NCBI RefSeq assembly: GCF_000730625.1
Contig: NZ_BBIT01000001.1
Span: 186,001-250,000 of the forward strand
DNA length: 64,000 nt
Direction: 5' to 3'
Source: Pseudomonas oryzihabitans NBRC 102199
GTDB taxonomy: Bacteria > Pseudomonadota > Gammaproteobacteria > Pseudomonadales > Pseudomonadaceae
The notes below the pieces were generated by a model. That model was not told the DNA's origin. It searched no databases and saw only the letters and a program-made list of their open reading frames with translations. A program made the position numbers and the translations under genes. This document shows positions 40,225 to 47,771 of this stretch, piece after piece. Positions within the stretch are counted from its first letter, which is position 1. Each line of letters begins with the position of its first letter.

Positions 40225-40659
40225 ATGTCTATCGAATTTGTTGCCAATCTGGCTCCGTCTGAAACGGCCCTACCAGTCTTCCTCTTCCGTGTCCCCTGCG
40301 GGTTCCCATCGCCTGCGCAGGACCACCTCGAGTCGGTCATCTCGCTCGATGACCTACTGAACATCAAGGCTCCACACACCTACATCGTCCGCGCTACCGG
40401 GGACAGCATGATGGGCCTCGGCATCTTCCCGAATGACTTGCTGATCATCACGCGGGCACGTGAAGCGGTGCCAGGTGATGTTGTGGTGGCGGCGCTCAAC
40501 CGCGAGCCGTTGATCAAGACGTTGCAGAGAAATGCCAGCGGCCAGTACGAGCTGCACTCGGCCAATCGCCACTACAAACCGATCCCTGTGCGGGAAGAAG
40601 ACGAATTCGAGGTCTGGGGCATCGCTACCGATTGCCTGAGGCGCCTCGGTCATGCCTGA
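40225..40659 (+). CDS. umuD: UmuD/RulA-like SOS peptidase, DNA polymerase V accessory subunit
   Basis: A 144-residue S24-family protein. The self-cleavage site is Cys25-Gly26 (PCGFPSP), with catalytic Ser61 (ATGDSMMG) and Lys98 (LIKTLQ), each one position from E. coli UmuD. RecA-stimulated cleavage gives UmuD', which joins UmuC. AAGGAGG precedes the ATG. A LexA box lies just upstream and umuC overlaps by 8 nt (ATGCCTGA). ICE- and plasmid-borne copies are common in Pseudomonas. Confidence 0.94.
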   Translation: MSIEFVANLAPSETALPVFLFRVPCGFPSPAQDHLESVISLDDLLNIKAPHTYIVRATGDSMMGLGIFPNDLLIITRAREAVPGDVVVAALNREPLIKTLQRNASGQYELHSANRHYKPIPVREEDEFEVWGIATDCLRRLGHA

Positions 40660-41920
40660 CCAGGTCTATGCGCTCATTGATTGCAACAGCTTCTACTGCA
40701 GCTGTGAGCGAGTGTTCAGGCCGGACCTGAACGGGGTTCCGGTGGTGGTCCTCAGCAACAACGATGGCTGTGTCATCGCGCGCAGCGCCGAGGCCAAGCA
40801 GCTCGGGATCAAGATGGGGGCGCCATGGTTCCAGCTCCGGGAGTTTGCGCGTCAGAATGGCGTTCGGGCATTCAGTTCCAACTACGCGCTCTATGGTGAC
40901 GTCAGTGACCGCGTGATGCGGACTATTGGAAGCATAGTGCCCGCCTACGAGATTTACAGTATTGACGAGTGCTTCGCTGATTTAACTGGCATACCAGAGC
41001 CGCTAAAAGACGTAGGCAGGGCGATCAAGGACAAGGTCTTTCAGTGGACACGGATACCTGTTGGCGTTGGTATCGCCAATACCAAGACGCTGGCCAAGCT
41101 CGCCAACCATGCTGCCAAGCGTTGGATCGATCGTACGGGTGGGGTGGTCGATCTCCGTGACCCGGAGCTACGAGATAAGGTACTGCGGAAGCTGCCTGTC
41201 GACGAGGTCTGGGGGGTCGGCCGCCGGCTGAAGGTCAAGCTCGAAGCGATGGGTATCCAGACGGCTTGGGACCTCGCTCAGTACGATGCATGGTCATTGC
41301 GCAAGCAATTCAGCGTGGTCCTGGAGAAGACTGCTCGGGAGCTCAGGGGGGCGCGGTGTCTCGACCTCGAAGAGGTCGAGCCGCCAAAGCAGATGATCTG
41401 CAGCAGCCGGATGTTTGGCGCCCGTCAGTATCAGCTTTCTGCTCTGGCTGAGGCGGTGGCCAGCTACACCTCGCGAGCGGCAGAAAAGCTCAGGGCTCAG
41501 AACTCCCTGTGTCAGATCCTTCGTGTCGGCATTCAGACCGGCATGTTCAATCCCGAGCAACCCCGCTATGCCAATAGCGTGACCCTACAGCTGCCCTATC
41601 CCACTGATGACACCCGAGTGCTGATCCAGTACGCCCAGTTCGGGCTGGCCCGGATCTTCCGGGAAGGGTACGCATACTCCAAGGCCGAGATTCTGTTGGC
41701 CGAAATCTGCCAGCGCGGCGAGATCACCGGTGACCTCTTCACGCCTGCGCAGCCTGCTATTGCTGACCAGCTGATGGCCACCCTGGATGCGGTGAACCGA
41801 AAGTACGGCCGTGGCACCTTGCGCGCAGCGCGGATCCGCGAAGCACCAGGATGGAGCATGCGACGCGAGTTGCTCAGCCAGGGGTTCACTACCAGGGTCG
41901 ACCAGGTCTGGACGATCTAA
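40652..41920 (+). CDS. umuC: UmuC/RulB-like Y-family DNA polymerase V
   Basis: A 422-residue translesion polymerase. Palm motifs are [16 protein letters not shown] (first aspartate) and [12 protein letters not shown] (SIDE). The helix-hairpin-helix region [17 protein letters not shown] and the C-terminal little-finger/DUF4113 part ([18 protein letters not shown]) are present. Length is normal (E. coli 422). In an element encoding a probable DNA methylator, an inducible bypass polymerase could help tolerate residual lesions; that link is only inference. Confidence 0.94.
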   Translation: MPDQVYALIDCNSFYCSCERVFRPDLNGVPVVVLSNNDGCVIARSAEAKQLGIKMGAPWFQLREFARQNGVRAFSSNYALYGDVSDRVMRTIGSIVPAYEIYSIDECFADLTGIPEPLKDVGRAIKDKVFQWTRIPVGVGIANTKTLAKLANHAAKRWIDRTGGVVDLRDPELRDKVLRKLPVDEVWGVGRRLKVKLEAMGIQTAWDLAQYDAWSLRKQFSVVLEKTARELRGARCLDLEEVEPPKQMICSSRMFGARQYQLSALAEAVASYTSRAAEKLRAQNSLCQILRVGIQTGMFNPEQPRYANSVTLQLPYPTDDTRVLIQYAQFGLARIFREGYAYSKAEILLAEICQRGEITGDLFTPAQPAIADQLMATLDAVNRKYGRGTLRAARIREAPGWSMRRELLSQGFTTRVDQVWTI

Positions 41921-42077
41921 GAACGCGCGATTGCGGTGTGCATTTAGGGTAGACCGCAAGCGGTACGCACTGGGTGTCTCAAATTTCGTACGGATTAGGG
42001 TCTGGAACCGTTGCCAAATGGCACACTGCCTTATTAACACATCAAAACCACACGCGCACGTTCCGTTTAGCATCAGG

Positions 42078-42082
42078 CTTGC
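42078..42082. repeat. Target-site duplication CTTGC, left
   Basis: Immediately precedes the TGT end of the element and is repeated at 44960-44964 right after the other end. Confidence 0.85.
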
Positions 42083-42231
42083 TGTCAAGGCTAAGTAGAG
42101 ATGTCGCTCTGGCGGCTAAGTAGAACTGTCAGTTCTGATACCACTGATGCCAGTCAGCCCGGTCACGTTGCCAACATTAGTGGTTAAAACCCTCCACCTA
42201 TGCTGAAGTATGGCCAGCTGGAGCCGCTGGA

Positions 42232-43182
42232 ATGTCACGCATGTCGATCCCTCTCCTTATTGTCATAGAACTGACGCATGAAAGCTTGAGTTGTCTCGAA
42301 AATGCGGGGTTCGAAATCCATGTCGCACCCAAGGCCTCGGCGCGATCAGCACTCACACAGGCCTTGGGCGATAGCATTCGTGCTGTGCTGACAAATGGCT
42401 CGGTAGGCTTGAGTGCCGACGAGATCGCAGCGCTTCCGAAGCTCGAGATTATCTGCGCACTAGGTGCGGGCTACGAAAATATTGATCTGGCAGCCGCAAG
42501 AGCCAGAGGAATAGTTGTTACCAATGGTCCGGGCACAAATGACGCCTCCGTCGCAGATCACGCGATGGCACTGCTCATGGCCATTACCCGTGGAATCGTT
42601 CAGGCTGACGCAGCCGCACGACGTGGCGATTGGGCGATCTCGCGTCAACCCCGACCCATTATCTCCGGGAAAAGACTTGGCATCCTAGGGCTGGGCAATA
42701 TTGGTGAACAAATCGCCCAGCGAGGCGCGAAGGGATTCGGGATGTCGGTTGCCTATCACAACCGTAAACCTCGCGATGGATCACCCTGGCGCTACTTCCC
42801 TTCAGTGATAGCACTCGCCGAGTGGTCGGATTTCCTGATTGTTGCCACGCCAGGAGGCGTATCGACAACTCACCTCATAGATTCGGCTGTTTTGGATGCG
42901 CTTGGTGCCAACGGATTTCTCGTCAACATCGCGAGGGGCAGTGTAGTAGATACAGCAGCGCTGATAGAGGTGCTGACGCAAAGACGTATTAGTGGGGCTG
43001 CACTCGACGTGGTCGAGGGAGAGCCAAACGTGCCGAGTGGTCTGGCGGAGCTGCACAATGTCATTCTCACACCTCACATTGCTGGCCGTTCCCCAGAAGC
43101 TGTACAGGCGACAGTGCAGCTTGTTCTCGACAACCTGTCCGCGCATTTTGGGGGCCGTTCCGTGCTGTCCTCTGTGTTTTAA
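42232..43182 (+). CDS. D-isomer-specific 2-hydroxyacid dehydrogenase (passenger gene)
   Basis: A 316-residue NAD(P)-dependent dehydrogenase of the glyoxylate/hydroxypyruvate reductase type. The cofactor fingerprint is GKRLGILGLGNIGEQIA, with catalytic arginine in VNIARGSVVD, glutamate in GAALDVVEGEPNVP and histidine in ILTPHIAGRSPEA. It has its own ATG (42232) about 150 bp inside the left end of the insertion element. It is transcribed toward the small gene, opposite to the transposase. As passenger it moves with the element. The likely reaction is reduction of a 2-keto acid such as glyoxylate or hydroxypyruvate; the substrate is not predictable. Confidence 0.88.
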   Translation: MSRMSIPLLIVIELTHESLSCLENAGFEIHVAPKASARSALTQALGDSIRAVLTNGSVGLSADEIAALPKLEIICALGAGYENIDLAAARARGIVVTNGPGTNDASVADHAMALLMAITRGIVQADAAARRGDWAISRQPRPIISGKRLGILGLGNIGEQIAQRGAKGFGMSVAYHNRKPRDGSPWRYFPSVIALAEWSDFLIVATPGGVSTTHLIDSAVLDALGANGFLVNIARGSVVDTAALIEVLTQRRISGAALDVVEGEPNVPSGLAELHNVILTPHIAGRSPEAVQATVQLVLDNLSAHFGGRSVLSSVF

Positions 43183-43229
43183 TTGAATACAGCCTGGATG
43201 TTGGCTCTAGCAGGATGCAAATTCCAGTA

Positions 43230-43472
43230 CTAGATCTCGACACTGAACCTGCGAATCCCGAGGTTCTGCGCGTACCGGTTGAGAGCATCCAGTGTCCGAA
43301 ATACCCTCACCAATTCCCGTCGTGAGCGGAGAGGGAAGTGCCGGCTTTCTTTGCTGTAGCGTACCTGCAGCTGCCATCCATGCCCGTCGGGGCCTGGAAC
43401 GGCTCGCACATCCCATGCGGCCCCAGCAGCCACCAAAGCACTGAGTCCTTCAGCACTGATCGACTGACGCAT
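43230..43472 (-). CDS. Small protein downstream of the transposase (ParC/partition-associated-like)
   Basis: An 80-residue protein (SALVAAGAAWDVRAVPGPDGHGWQLQVRY...VRVFRTLDALNRYAQNLGIRRFSVEI). It resembles small accessory proteins of Pseudomonas plasmids and ICEs that have been called ParC-family; I hold this loosely. It overlaps the transposase end by 23 bp on the same strand, so it may be translated together with it and be an accessory gene of the element. Confidence 0.5.
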   Translation of the reverse strand: MRQSISAEGLSALVAAGAAWDVRAVPGPDGHGWQLQVRYSKESRHFPLRSRRELVRVFRTLDALNRYAQNLGIRRFSVEI

Positions 43473-44856
43473 AGCGGCTCCGCTTCGGCAGTGAGCTTTG
43501 CTGCAGGGCAGCTAGGATGTCCTCCGGCATGAACTCTTTGGCCTTCTTCTTCGGCGGCTCCTGGCGTTGCGCTTTGGTTGGCTTCGGATTGCCCGGTACC
43601 GCCTGGGAACGACGGCTATCGCGCTGCTCTTGCATCCGCTGCGCGACCTGTAGGACGTGCCCCAGCCGCTTGTTATCGACGATAGCGCCCTGATTAACCT
43701 CGGGCAGCTGATCGAAAACGCCAAAGGGCAGGGGAGCGCCTTCCGATCTGATTTCTATGCGCCCGCATGGATAGTGATAGATGTCCACGTAGTGGCCAGC
43801 CAGGCCTCGCGTCTGCGGGGTGTCATCAATCAGGTAGAGGCGTTTGTCGTATTGCAGGGTTAGTCTTTTCGAGACTCGCCGGGGCTCGCGCCAGGTGAGG
43901 ACCAACGATAGATCTTCATCGTCACGTACCGGGCGATGGGCATCGAAGTCCGAGCGGGCCGGTTTGCCGAAGCGACGATTGTAATCGGCCATGAAGAGCG
44001 GCAGATAAGCATTGGCGGCTTCGACGGTGCTGATGTTTCGTAGTCGCAATTCCTTGACCAGGCGATCCTGCAAGGTGAGATGGGCTCGCTCGACGCGGCC
44101 CTTAGCCTGGCTGGAGTTGGCGCAGAAGGTATCGATATTCAGCTCGAACATGGCCCTGGCGAACTGCGTGTGGCCAGCGCCGCCCTGGGCGTCCTTGCTG
44201 TTGACTCGAAACACACTGGCCTTGTCGCTATAGAGCGCCAAGGGCTTACCGTGGTGCTCCAAGTAGGCCCGGGTAGCCTGGAAGTAGCTGAAGGTCGATT
44301 CGCTGCGGGTGAAGGCTAGGTGCATCAGGCGACTGGTGGCGTCGTCGATGTAGACCAGCAGGGTGCATGCCGGTGCCCGGTCCTCGAACCATCGATGGTC
44401 GCTGCCATCGATCTGGATCAGCTCGCCCAGGCAGGCTCGGCGATTGCGTGGCTGGTACACCTTAGGCGGTCGCTGCCGACGCGGCGTCCATAAACCGACA
44501 TCCATCATGATGCGCCGGACCGTTTCCTTGGCCAGGCGTAGGCCGTGACATTCAACGAGTTTTTCGGCCGCAAGCGTGGGACCGAAATCCTGGTAGTGCT
44601 GCCGGATCAGAGCGGCGGCGCGCTGTTCGAGGCCAGGCCGCAGCTGATGATTGCTGGGCTGGCCGCGCTTGCGTGAGGTCAGGCCTGAAACGCCGGTATC
44701 CCGGTAACGCTGCACCAGGCGGTGAACCTGCCGGGTACTCAGCTGCAGGCGCTGGGCGGCGCGTGTAGGCGTGAGGAAACCCTCGGTCACCGCCTGGATG
44801 ACCTTGAGGCGATCAACTTCGCGTAGGCTCATCGTGATCCGCTCGTAGGCTGACAT
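43450..44856 (-). CDS. tnpA: rve-type transposase (ISNCY/IS1202-like)
   Basis: A 468-residue DDE transposase. The N-terminal helix-turn-helix pair is GFLTPTRAAQRLQLSTRQVHRLVQRY (about 27-52). The catalytic rve core has first Asp in LIQIDGSDHRWF, second Asp in LALYSDKASVF, and Glu in KGRVERAHLTLQDRL. A basic C-terminal tail follows (KPTKAQRQEPPKKKAKEFM). The frame is complete and matches the transposases annotated ISNCY. An ATG 24 nt downstream (44832) is an alternative start. It lies inside the defined terminal repeats and is probably active. Confidence 0.9.
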   Translation of the reverse strand: MSAYERITMSLREVDRLKVIQAVTEGFLTPTRAAQRLQLSTRQVHRLVQRYRDTGVSGLTSRKRGQPSNHQLRPGLEQRAAALIRQHYQDFGPTLAAEKLVECHGLRLAKETVRRIMMDVGLWTPRRQRPPKVYQPRNRRACLGELIQIDGSDHRWFEDRAPACTLLVYIDDATSRLMHLAFTRSESTFSYFQATRAYLEHHGKPLALYSDKASVFRVNSKDAQGGAGHTQFARAMFELNIDTFCANSSQAKGRVERAHLTLQDRLVKELRLRNISTVEAANAYLPLFMADYNRRFGKPARSDFDAHRPVRDDEDLSLVLTWREPRRVSKRLTLQYDKRLYLIDDTPQTRGLAGHYVDIYHYPCGRIEIRSEGAPLPFGVFDQLPEVNQGAIVDNKRLGHVLQVAQRMQEQRDSRRSQAVPGNPKPTKAQRQEPPKKKAKEFMPEDILAALQQSSLPKRSRYASVDQC

Positions 44857-44959
44857 CCTGATCGCTCCGCATTGGCTGCAAAGCCGGTAGGCTAGCTGCC
44901 ATACGTGATCGGGACATTTCTATCTGGCTGGATCGCGACATTACTATTTGGCCGTAACA

Positions 44960-44964
44960 CTTGC
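44960..44964. repeat. Target-site duplication CTTGC, right
   Basis: Identical to 42078-42082 and adjacent to the ACA end of the element. It is followed at once by a dif-like sequence (CGCATAA ... TTATGTTGAAT). Confidence 0.85.
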
Positions 44965-44972
44965 TACGCATA

Positions 44973-44993
44973 AGTAACGGATTATGTTGAATC
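44973..44993 (+). repeat. XerD-arm-like direct repeat, copy 1
   Basis: AGTAACGGATTATGTTGAAT plus C, 19 of 21 identical with 45395-45415. Its TTATGTTGAAT differs in one base from the XerD arm of dif (TTATGTTAAAT). CGCATAA, as in the XerC arm, lies upstream with an 8-bp centre. Confidence 0.5.
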
Positions 44994-45018
44994 GAGCTTT
45001 ATAGGAGCGGACCCCAGA

Positions 45019-45381
45019 ATGGATCAGAAACCATTGGTTGCCCTTCTGCATGGACGGCAGTTCGTGGCAGTTGATAACGCTGGCGGGTTGTCTGGTCCGC
45101 AGACGGTATTTACCTATGAGGTGACCGGAGATGTTGTAAGAGGCTCCTATGCAGGAGGAGCCATTGCTGAGGGAACCTTATTGGGTAAGATTGTGGGTCC
45201 AGACCGTATTAGCCTTGTGTACCACTGCGTGACGGTAGATGGCCTGCTGAAGGCAGGCTGGTCAGAGGGAGTCGTTGCCGTCGACCATAAGGGTATCGTC
45301 TCGCTGACGTTTGAATGGGGCTGGCTGAGCAAAGGCGATGGGTCTTCCGAGACATCTAGCTACGCGGAGTTGAAAAGCTAA
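45019..45381 (+). CDS. Small beta-barrel-like protein of the family mislabelled N-acetylglutamate synthase
   Basis: A 120-residue soluble protein with short repeated beta segments: GRQFVAVDNAGGLSGPQTVFTYEVTGDVVRGSYAGGAIAEGTLLGKI, then FEWGWLSKGDGSSETSSYAELKS. The pattern (gene product starting with FxS/VxN...G, then YxGGxxxxGTLxG, and W-x-W/GDGSSxTS at the end) belongs to small proteins often annotated N-acetylglutamate synthase, without real evidence. They are frequent in mobile cassettes. AGGAG precedes the ATG. It is flanked by the two XerD-arm-like repeats, which suggests it arrived as a unit. Confidence 0.65.
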   Translation: MDQKPLVALLHGRQFVAVDNAGGLSGPQTVFTYEVTGDVVRGSYAGGAIAEGTLLGKIVGPDRISLVYHCVTVDGLLKAGWSEGVVAVDHKGIVSLTFEWGWLSKGDGSSETSSYAELKS

Positions 45382-45394
45382 GGGCTTGGGCTCT

Positions 45395-45415
45395 AGTAGC
45401 GGATTATGTTTAATC
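45395..45415 (+). repeat. XerD-arm-like direct repeat, copy 2
   Basis: AGTAGCGGATTATGTTTAAT plus C; also contains a small dyad GGATTA-TGTT-TAATCC. It overlaps the stop codon of the GFA-family gene at 45410. Confidence 0.5.
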
Positions 45416-45781
45416 CAGATACTGCCAGGTGTCTGCGCCATCAAACCGCCTTATGAGCACGTCACTCATAGGGCCGGCTTCAAAGTTGTTCAGGTTAACG
45501 CCGCATTCGGACCGAGGTTGGTCTGGGGCAGACTCCCAATGGGATACACAGCCGCAAACCCTGCATCTGTAGGTCAGAATTGTCTTCCGTCCCCACTCAT
45601 AGGCTTGCGTGTGCTCTGGATGGCCTTTGAACGAAACAGCGCTGTGATCACAGATGGCCCAGATTGCTCCCAATCGGCGGCAGATTGAGCAATTGCAGCT
45701 GATGGCATGGTTGGGCTTTGAAAGCAGCGTTAACTGTACTAAACCGCAGTGGCAGCTCCCAACGAGGCGTTCTTTACTCAT
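45410..45781 (-). CDS. GFA (glutathione-dependent formaldehyde-activating)-fold protein
   Basis: A 123-residue zinc-binding GFA/CENP-V-type protein with the cysteine pattern GSCHCGLVQ, CNCSICRRLGA and YRCRVCGCVSHWE. The family is typically 120-140 residues. True enzymatic activity is doubtful for many members. ATG 45781 (MSKERLV) sets the standard N-terminus. It converges on the 120-residue gene, with the second repeat between them, and its start lies 15 bp from the recombinase stop. Confidence 0.8.
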   Translation of the reverse strand: MSKERLVGSCHCGLVQLTLLSKPNHAISCNCSICRRLGAIWAICDHSAVSFKGHPEHTQAYEWGRKTILTYRCRVCGCVSHWESAPDQPRSECGVNLNNFEAGPMSDVLIRRFDGADTWQYLD

Positions 45782-45795
45782 AGTTATGTCGGTCT

Positions 45796-46425
45796 TCACT
45801 GAGCGGCGTAAAGGATGGTCCGGCACCGATTGACGGTACTGGTGGAGCACTGTAGTAGCTTAGCCGTCCCACGCACTGACATCCCTCTGTCCAGGCATTC
45901 GCGGATCCGTGAATGCAGCTGCTCATCCCTCGGCCGACCTTTGTAGGCTCCCGCCGCCTTCGCCTTGGCGATGCCCTGCGCCGCCCGAGCGCGTCGCGTT
46001 TCGTAGTCCTTACGGGCAAACGCCGCCATGAATTCCAAGAACATCTGAGACATCGCACGCGTCATCCACTCTTGAGCGCTATCGCCGCCCGCGGCCGCCG
46101 GGCGGAGCAGCGAATGGGTCAGTGGTAGATCGAGCGAAACCACCTGCAGGCCGGCCCGGGCGATCCGGTCGCGCAGCTGGTCCCAGGTCGCCCGGTCAAG
46201 GCGGGACAGCCGGTCGACAGCCTCCACAAGCAGCACGTCCCCAGGCTCGGCATCGGCCAGCAGGCGCAGCAGTTCGCGACGGTCCAGCAGCGTGCCCGAG
46301 GCGTTCTCGACGTAGGTCGCCGCGATCCGCGTCCCATACTCGGCTGCAAACGTGCGTAGCGTCTCCCGCGCACGGGTAGCGTCTTGATCATCGGTCGAGG
46401 CACGAAGGTAGGCGCGAACGAACAT
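45796..46425 (-). CDS. Serine recombinase, resolvase/invertase family
   Basis: A 209-residue site-specific recombinase. The catalytic Ser10 lies in RAYLRASTDDQDATRA, the arginines in VEAVDRLSRLDRATW, and the E-helix in EFMAAFARKDYETRRARAAQG. A C-terminal helix-turn-helix completes it (RECLDRGMSVRGTAKLLQCSTSTVNR). Full length. Two direct repeats lie just upstream (46439-46479) and may be its res-type binding sites. It may be the resolvase of a lost Tn3-like element or serve the neighbouring cassette-like genes. Confidence 0.88.
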   Translation of the reverse strand: MFVRAYLRASTDDQDATRARETLRTFAAEYGTRIAATYVENASGTLLDRRELLRLLADAEPGDVLLVEAVDRLSRLDRATWDQLRDRIARAGLQVVSLDLPLTHSLLRPAAAGGDSAQEWMTRAMSQMFLEFMAAFARKDYETRRARAAQGIAKAKAAGAYKGRPRDEQLHSRIRECLDRGMSVRGTAKLLQCSTSTVNRCRTILYAAQ

Positions 46426-46438
46426 GGCGGGCTCCGGT

Positions 46439-46479
46439 GTAGTCGTTTGGCGTATCGAAATATACCTGTAGTCGTTTGG
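46439..46479. repeat. Direct repeats upstream of serine recombinase (possible res/operator)
   Basis: GTAGTCGTTTGG occurs at 46439-46450 and 46468-46479, a 29-bp period, with a small dyad GTAT...ATAC between. The location directly upstream of the recombinase start fits a res subsite and autoregulatory operator. Confidence 0.5.
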
Positions 46480-46687
46480 GTCTGCCTGACGACTTTTCGC
46501 CACGTCATCGAGCGCCCTGATAGGCGTAGCGCTTGAGGTATACCCAAAAGAATGTGACGCCTAGGGGGGGAGCGGCCTCCGTACCAGTACGATGTCCGCT
46601 AGTCGCCTACGGCCTACTGGAGGATTGATCAAATCTGAGTCATCGGATAGCTTTGGAATAGTCCATCCCCCCTACGAGTCCTGTGCC

Positions 46688-46888
46688 ATGTCGCATCACA
46701 TCGCTTTGGTTTCTGACTATGCAGAAATCATGAGTGGTAAAAGCGAGCGCCGAATCAGTCAGGTTATGGCTGTACGCATGGCTCAGCCCGAGGATTTGGA
46801 GCGCGCTGCAAGCAACATCAGAAAAGCTATGGGAAAGTCCCATAACGAAAGACGTCAGCGGATTGCTCCTCCTGCTTTCGCGCTCTGA
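46688..46888 (+). CDS. Small protein upstream of nucleotidyltransferase-like gene (possible antitoxin)
   Basis: A 66-residue charged protein (SHHIALVSDYAEIMSGKSERRISQVMAVRMAQPEDLERAASNIRKAMGKS). No family recognised. It precedes the nucleotidyltransferase-like gene by 8 bp. Size and order fit an antitoxin or accessory partner. An upstream in-frame ATG (46592) exists; I prefer 46688 because the preceding codons look non-coding. Confidence 0.45.
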   Translation: MSHHIALVSDYAEIMSGKSERRISQVMAVRMAQPEDLERAASNIRKAMGKSHNERRQRIAPPAFAL

Positions 46889-46896
46889 GCCCCTTG

Positions 46897-47760
46897 GTGG
46901 TCAAAGCGCATCCTACGGATTTCGATCCGGCAAGCCTTGATAGAGCTGAGCTCTTTTCGTTTTTCAAAGAAAAACTGAAGGATGTCTATCGCGCTCCTGG
47001 TCGCATTGCGATTGATCAGTACGGTCTTATTGTTGTCGGTGGGCAGGCTCTTTCGCTATGGGCTCGCGAGTATCTACTTGACGAAATGACCGGTAAGGAA
47101 ATTCAGTTCTCTACAAGTGATGATCTTGACTTCATAGGTCGAAATCATACGGCGGCGGACTATTGCGGTGAAGTTCTAGATATCGCGTTTAGAAAGGCTA
47201 CTGACTATGAAGTCACCCCAAATTTAGCTGTTGCTGAAATAGCATGGGATAATGACACAAAGCTTGTTGTTGATATTCTGGAAAGTATAGCTGGGGTATC
47301 AACCGAGGAGATCTACAGTCATCTCGAATCAGTTACAATAGACAATGTAACGATTGCGGTCATAGATCCAATTTCTTGTTTGAAATCAAGGCTTTACAAT
47401 TTGTATGCGCCTTGGTGTCAGGATCCCGAAAGAGAGCGTATTCGCACGAATTTGGCAATCCGCGCTTCAAGATACTACCTGTTGGATGTATTAGAGCAGG
47501 AGGGTTATCCGGGAGTAAGGTCTCAGCTAAAGCGGCTCTATCGACTTGCTGTTTCTAGGCTAGGAAAAAGGGCTTACTGCGAATATGGTGTCGATGTTTT
47601 ACAGGCTTTTCCAAGGTCTGAAGATGGGGCTTCGGCGCCTGAAGAGTATTTTCGGCTGGAACTTCCTAGGCTCTATCGAGAAGTATCTGAAAGAAGAGCT
47701 AGACTAGCTAAACATCATGAGCGATTTGGTATTACTGTAAAGTATCAGCCCCTCAATTGA
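46897..47760 (+). CDS. Nucleotidyltransferase-fold protein (AbiEii-like / NTase family)
   Basis: A 287-residue protein with nucleotidyltransferase marks: IVVGGQALSLWAREY (the GG motif) and STSDDLDFIGR (paired acidic metal ligands), then a third acid in KLVVDILES. A helical C-terminal half follows. This is the pattern of AbiEii/MNT-type NTases, several of which are toxins that modify tRNA or proteins. The DNA is AT-richer than its neighbours, a sign of separate arrival. Start is GTG 46897 (or TTG 46894). Toxin or phage-defence function is inferred from fold and partner. Confidence 0.62.
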   Translation: MVKAHPTDFDPASLDRAELFSFFKEKLKDVYRAPGRIAIDQYGLIVVGGQALSLWAREYLLDEMTGKEIQFSTSDDLDFIGRNHTAADYCGEVLDIAFRKATDYEVTPNLAVAEIAWDNDTKLVVDILESIAGVSTEEIYSHLESVTIDNVTIAVIDPISCLKSRLYNLYAPWCQDPERERIRTNLAIRASRYYLLDVLEQEGYPGVRSQLKRLYRLAVSRLGKRAYCEYGVDVLQAFPRSEDGASAPEEYFRLELPRLYREVSERRARLAKHHERFGITVKYQPLN

Positions 47761-47767
47761 GGGGCTG
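47746..47767. terminator. Perfect 22-bp palindrome between convergent genes
   Basis: CAGCCCCTCAA/TTGAGGGGCTG without a loop, overlapping the 3' end of the NTase gene and 4 bp from the end of the helicase gene on the opposite strand. Only a short T-run follows. Likely a shared terminator. Confidence 0.65.
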
Positions 47768-47771
47768 AGGT

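Larger units (their letters stand above)
42083..44959 (-). mobile_element. 2,877-bp insertion element (rve transposase, TGT...ACA ends) with a 2-hydroxyacid dehydrogenase passenger
   Basis: Complete element defined by its ends. The left end (from 42083) and the reverse complement of the right end (from 44959) match at 19 of 25 positions, starting TGT and ending with an identical ATGTCGC. Both contain a second, inner copy of the same pattern (GGCTAAGTAGAA / AGCCAGATAGAA) in register, as expected for tandem transposase sites. A 5-bp duplication CTTGC flanks it. Contents are the transposase (minus), a small gene (minus) and a 2-hydroxyacid dehydrogenase (plus). The transposase type and 5-bp duplication recall the IS1202/ISAba32-like group formerly listed as ISNCY; that assignment is from memory. 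Confidence 0.88.

Noticed and set aside
44973-45415. Integron attC sites around the 120-residue gene
   Set aside because: One copy has GTTGAAT like GTTRRRY, but the second does not and no partner RYYYAAC box or integrase is seen; Xer-like repeats fit better.
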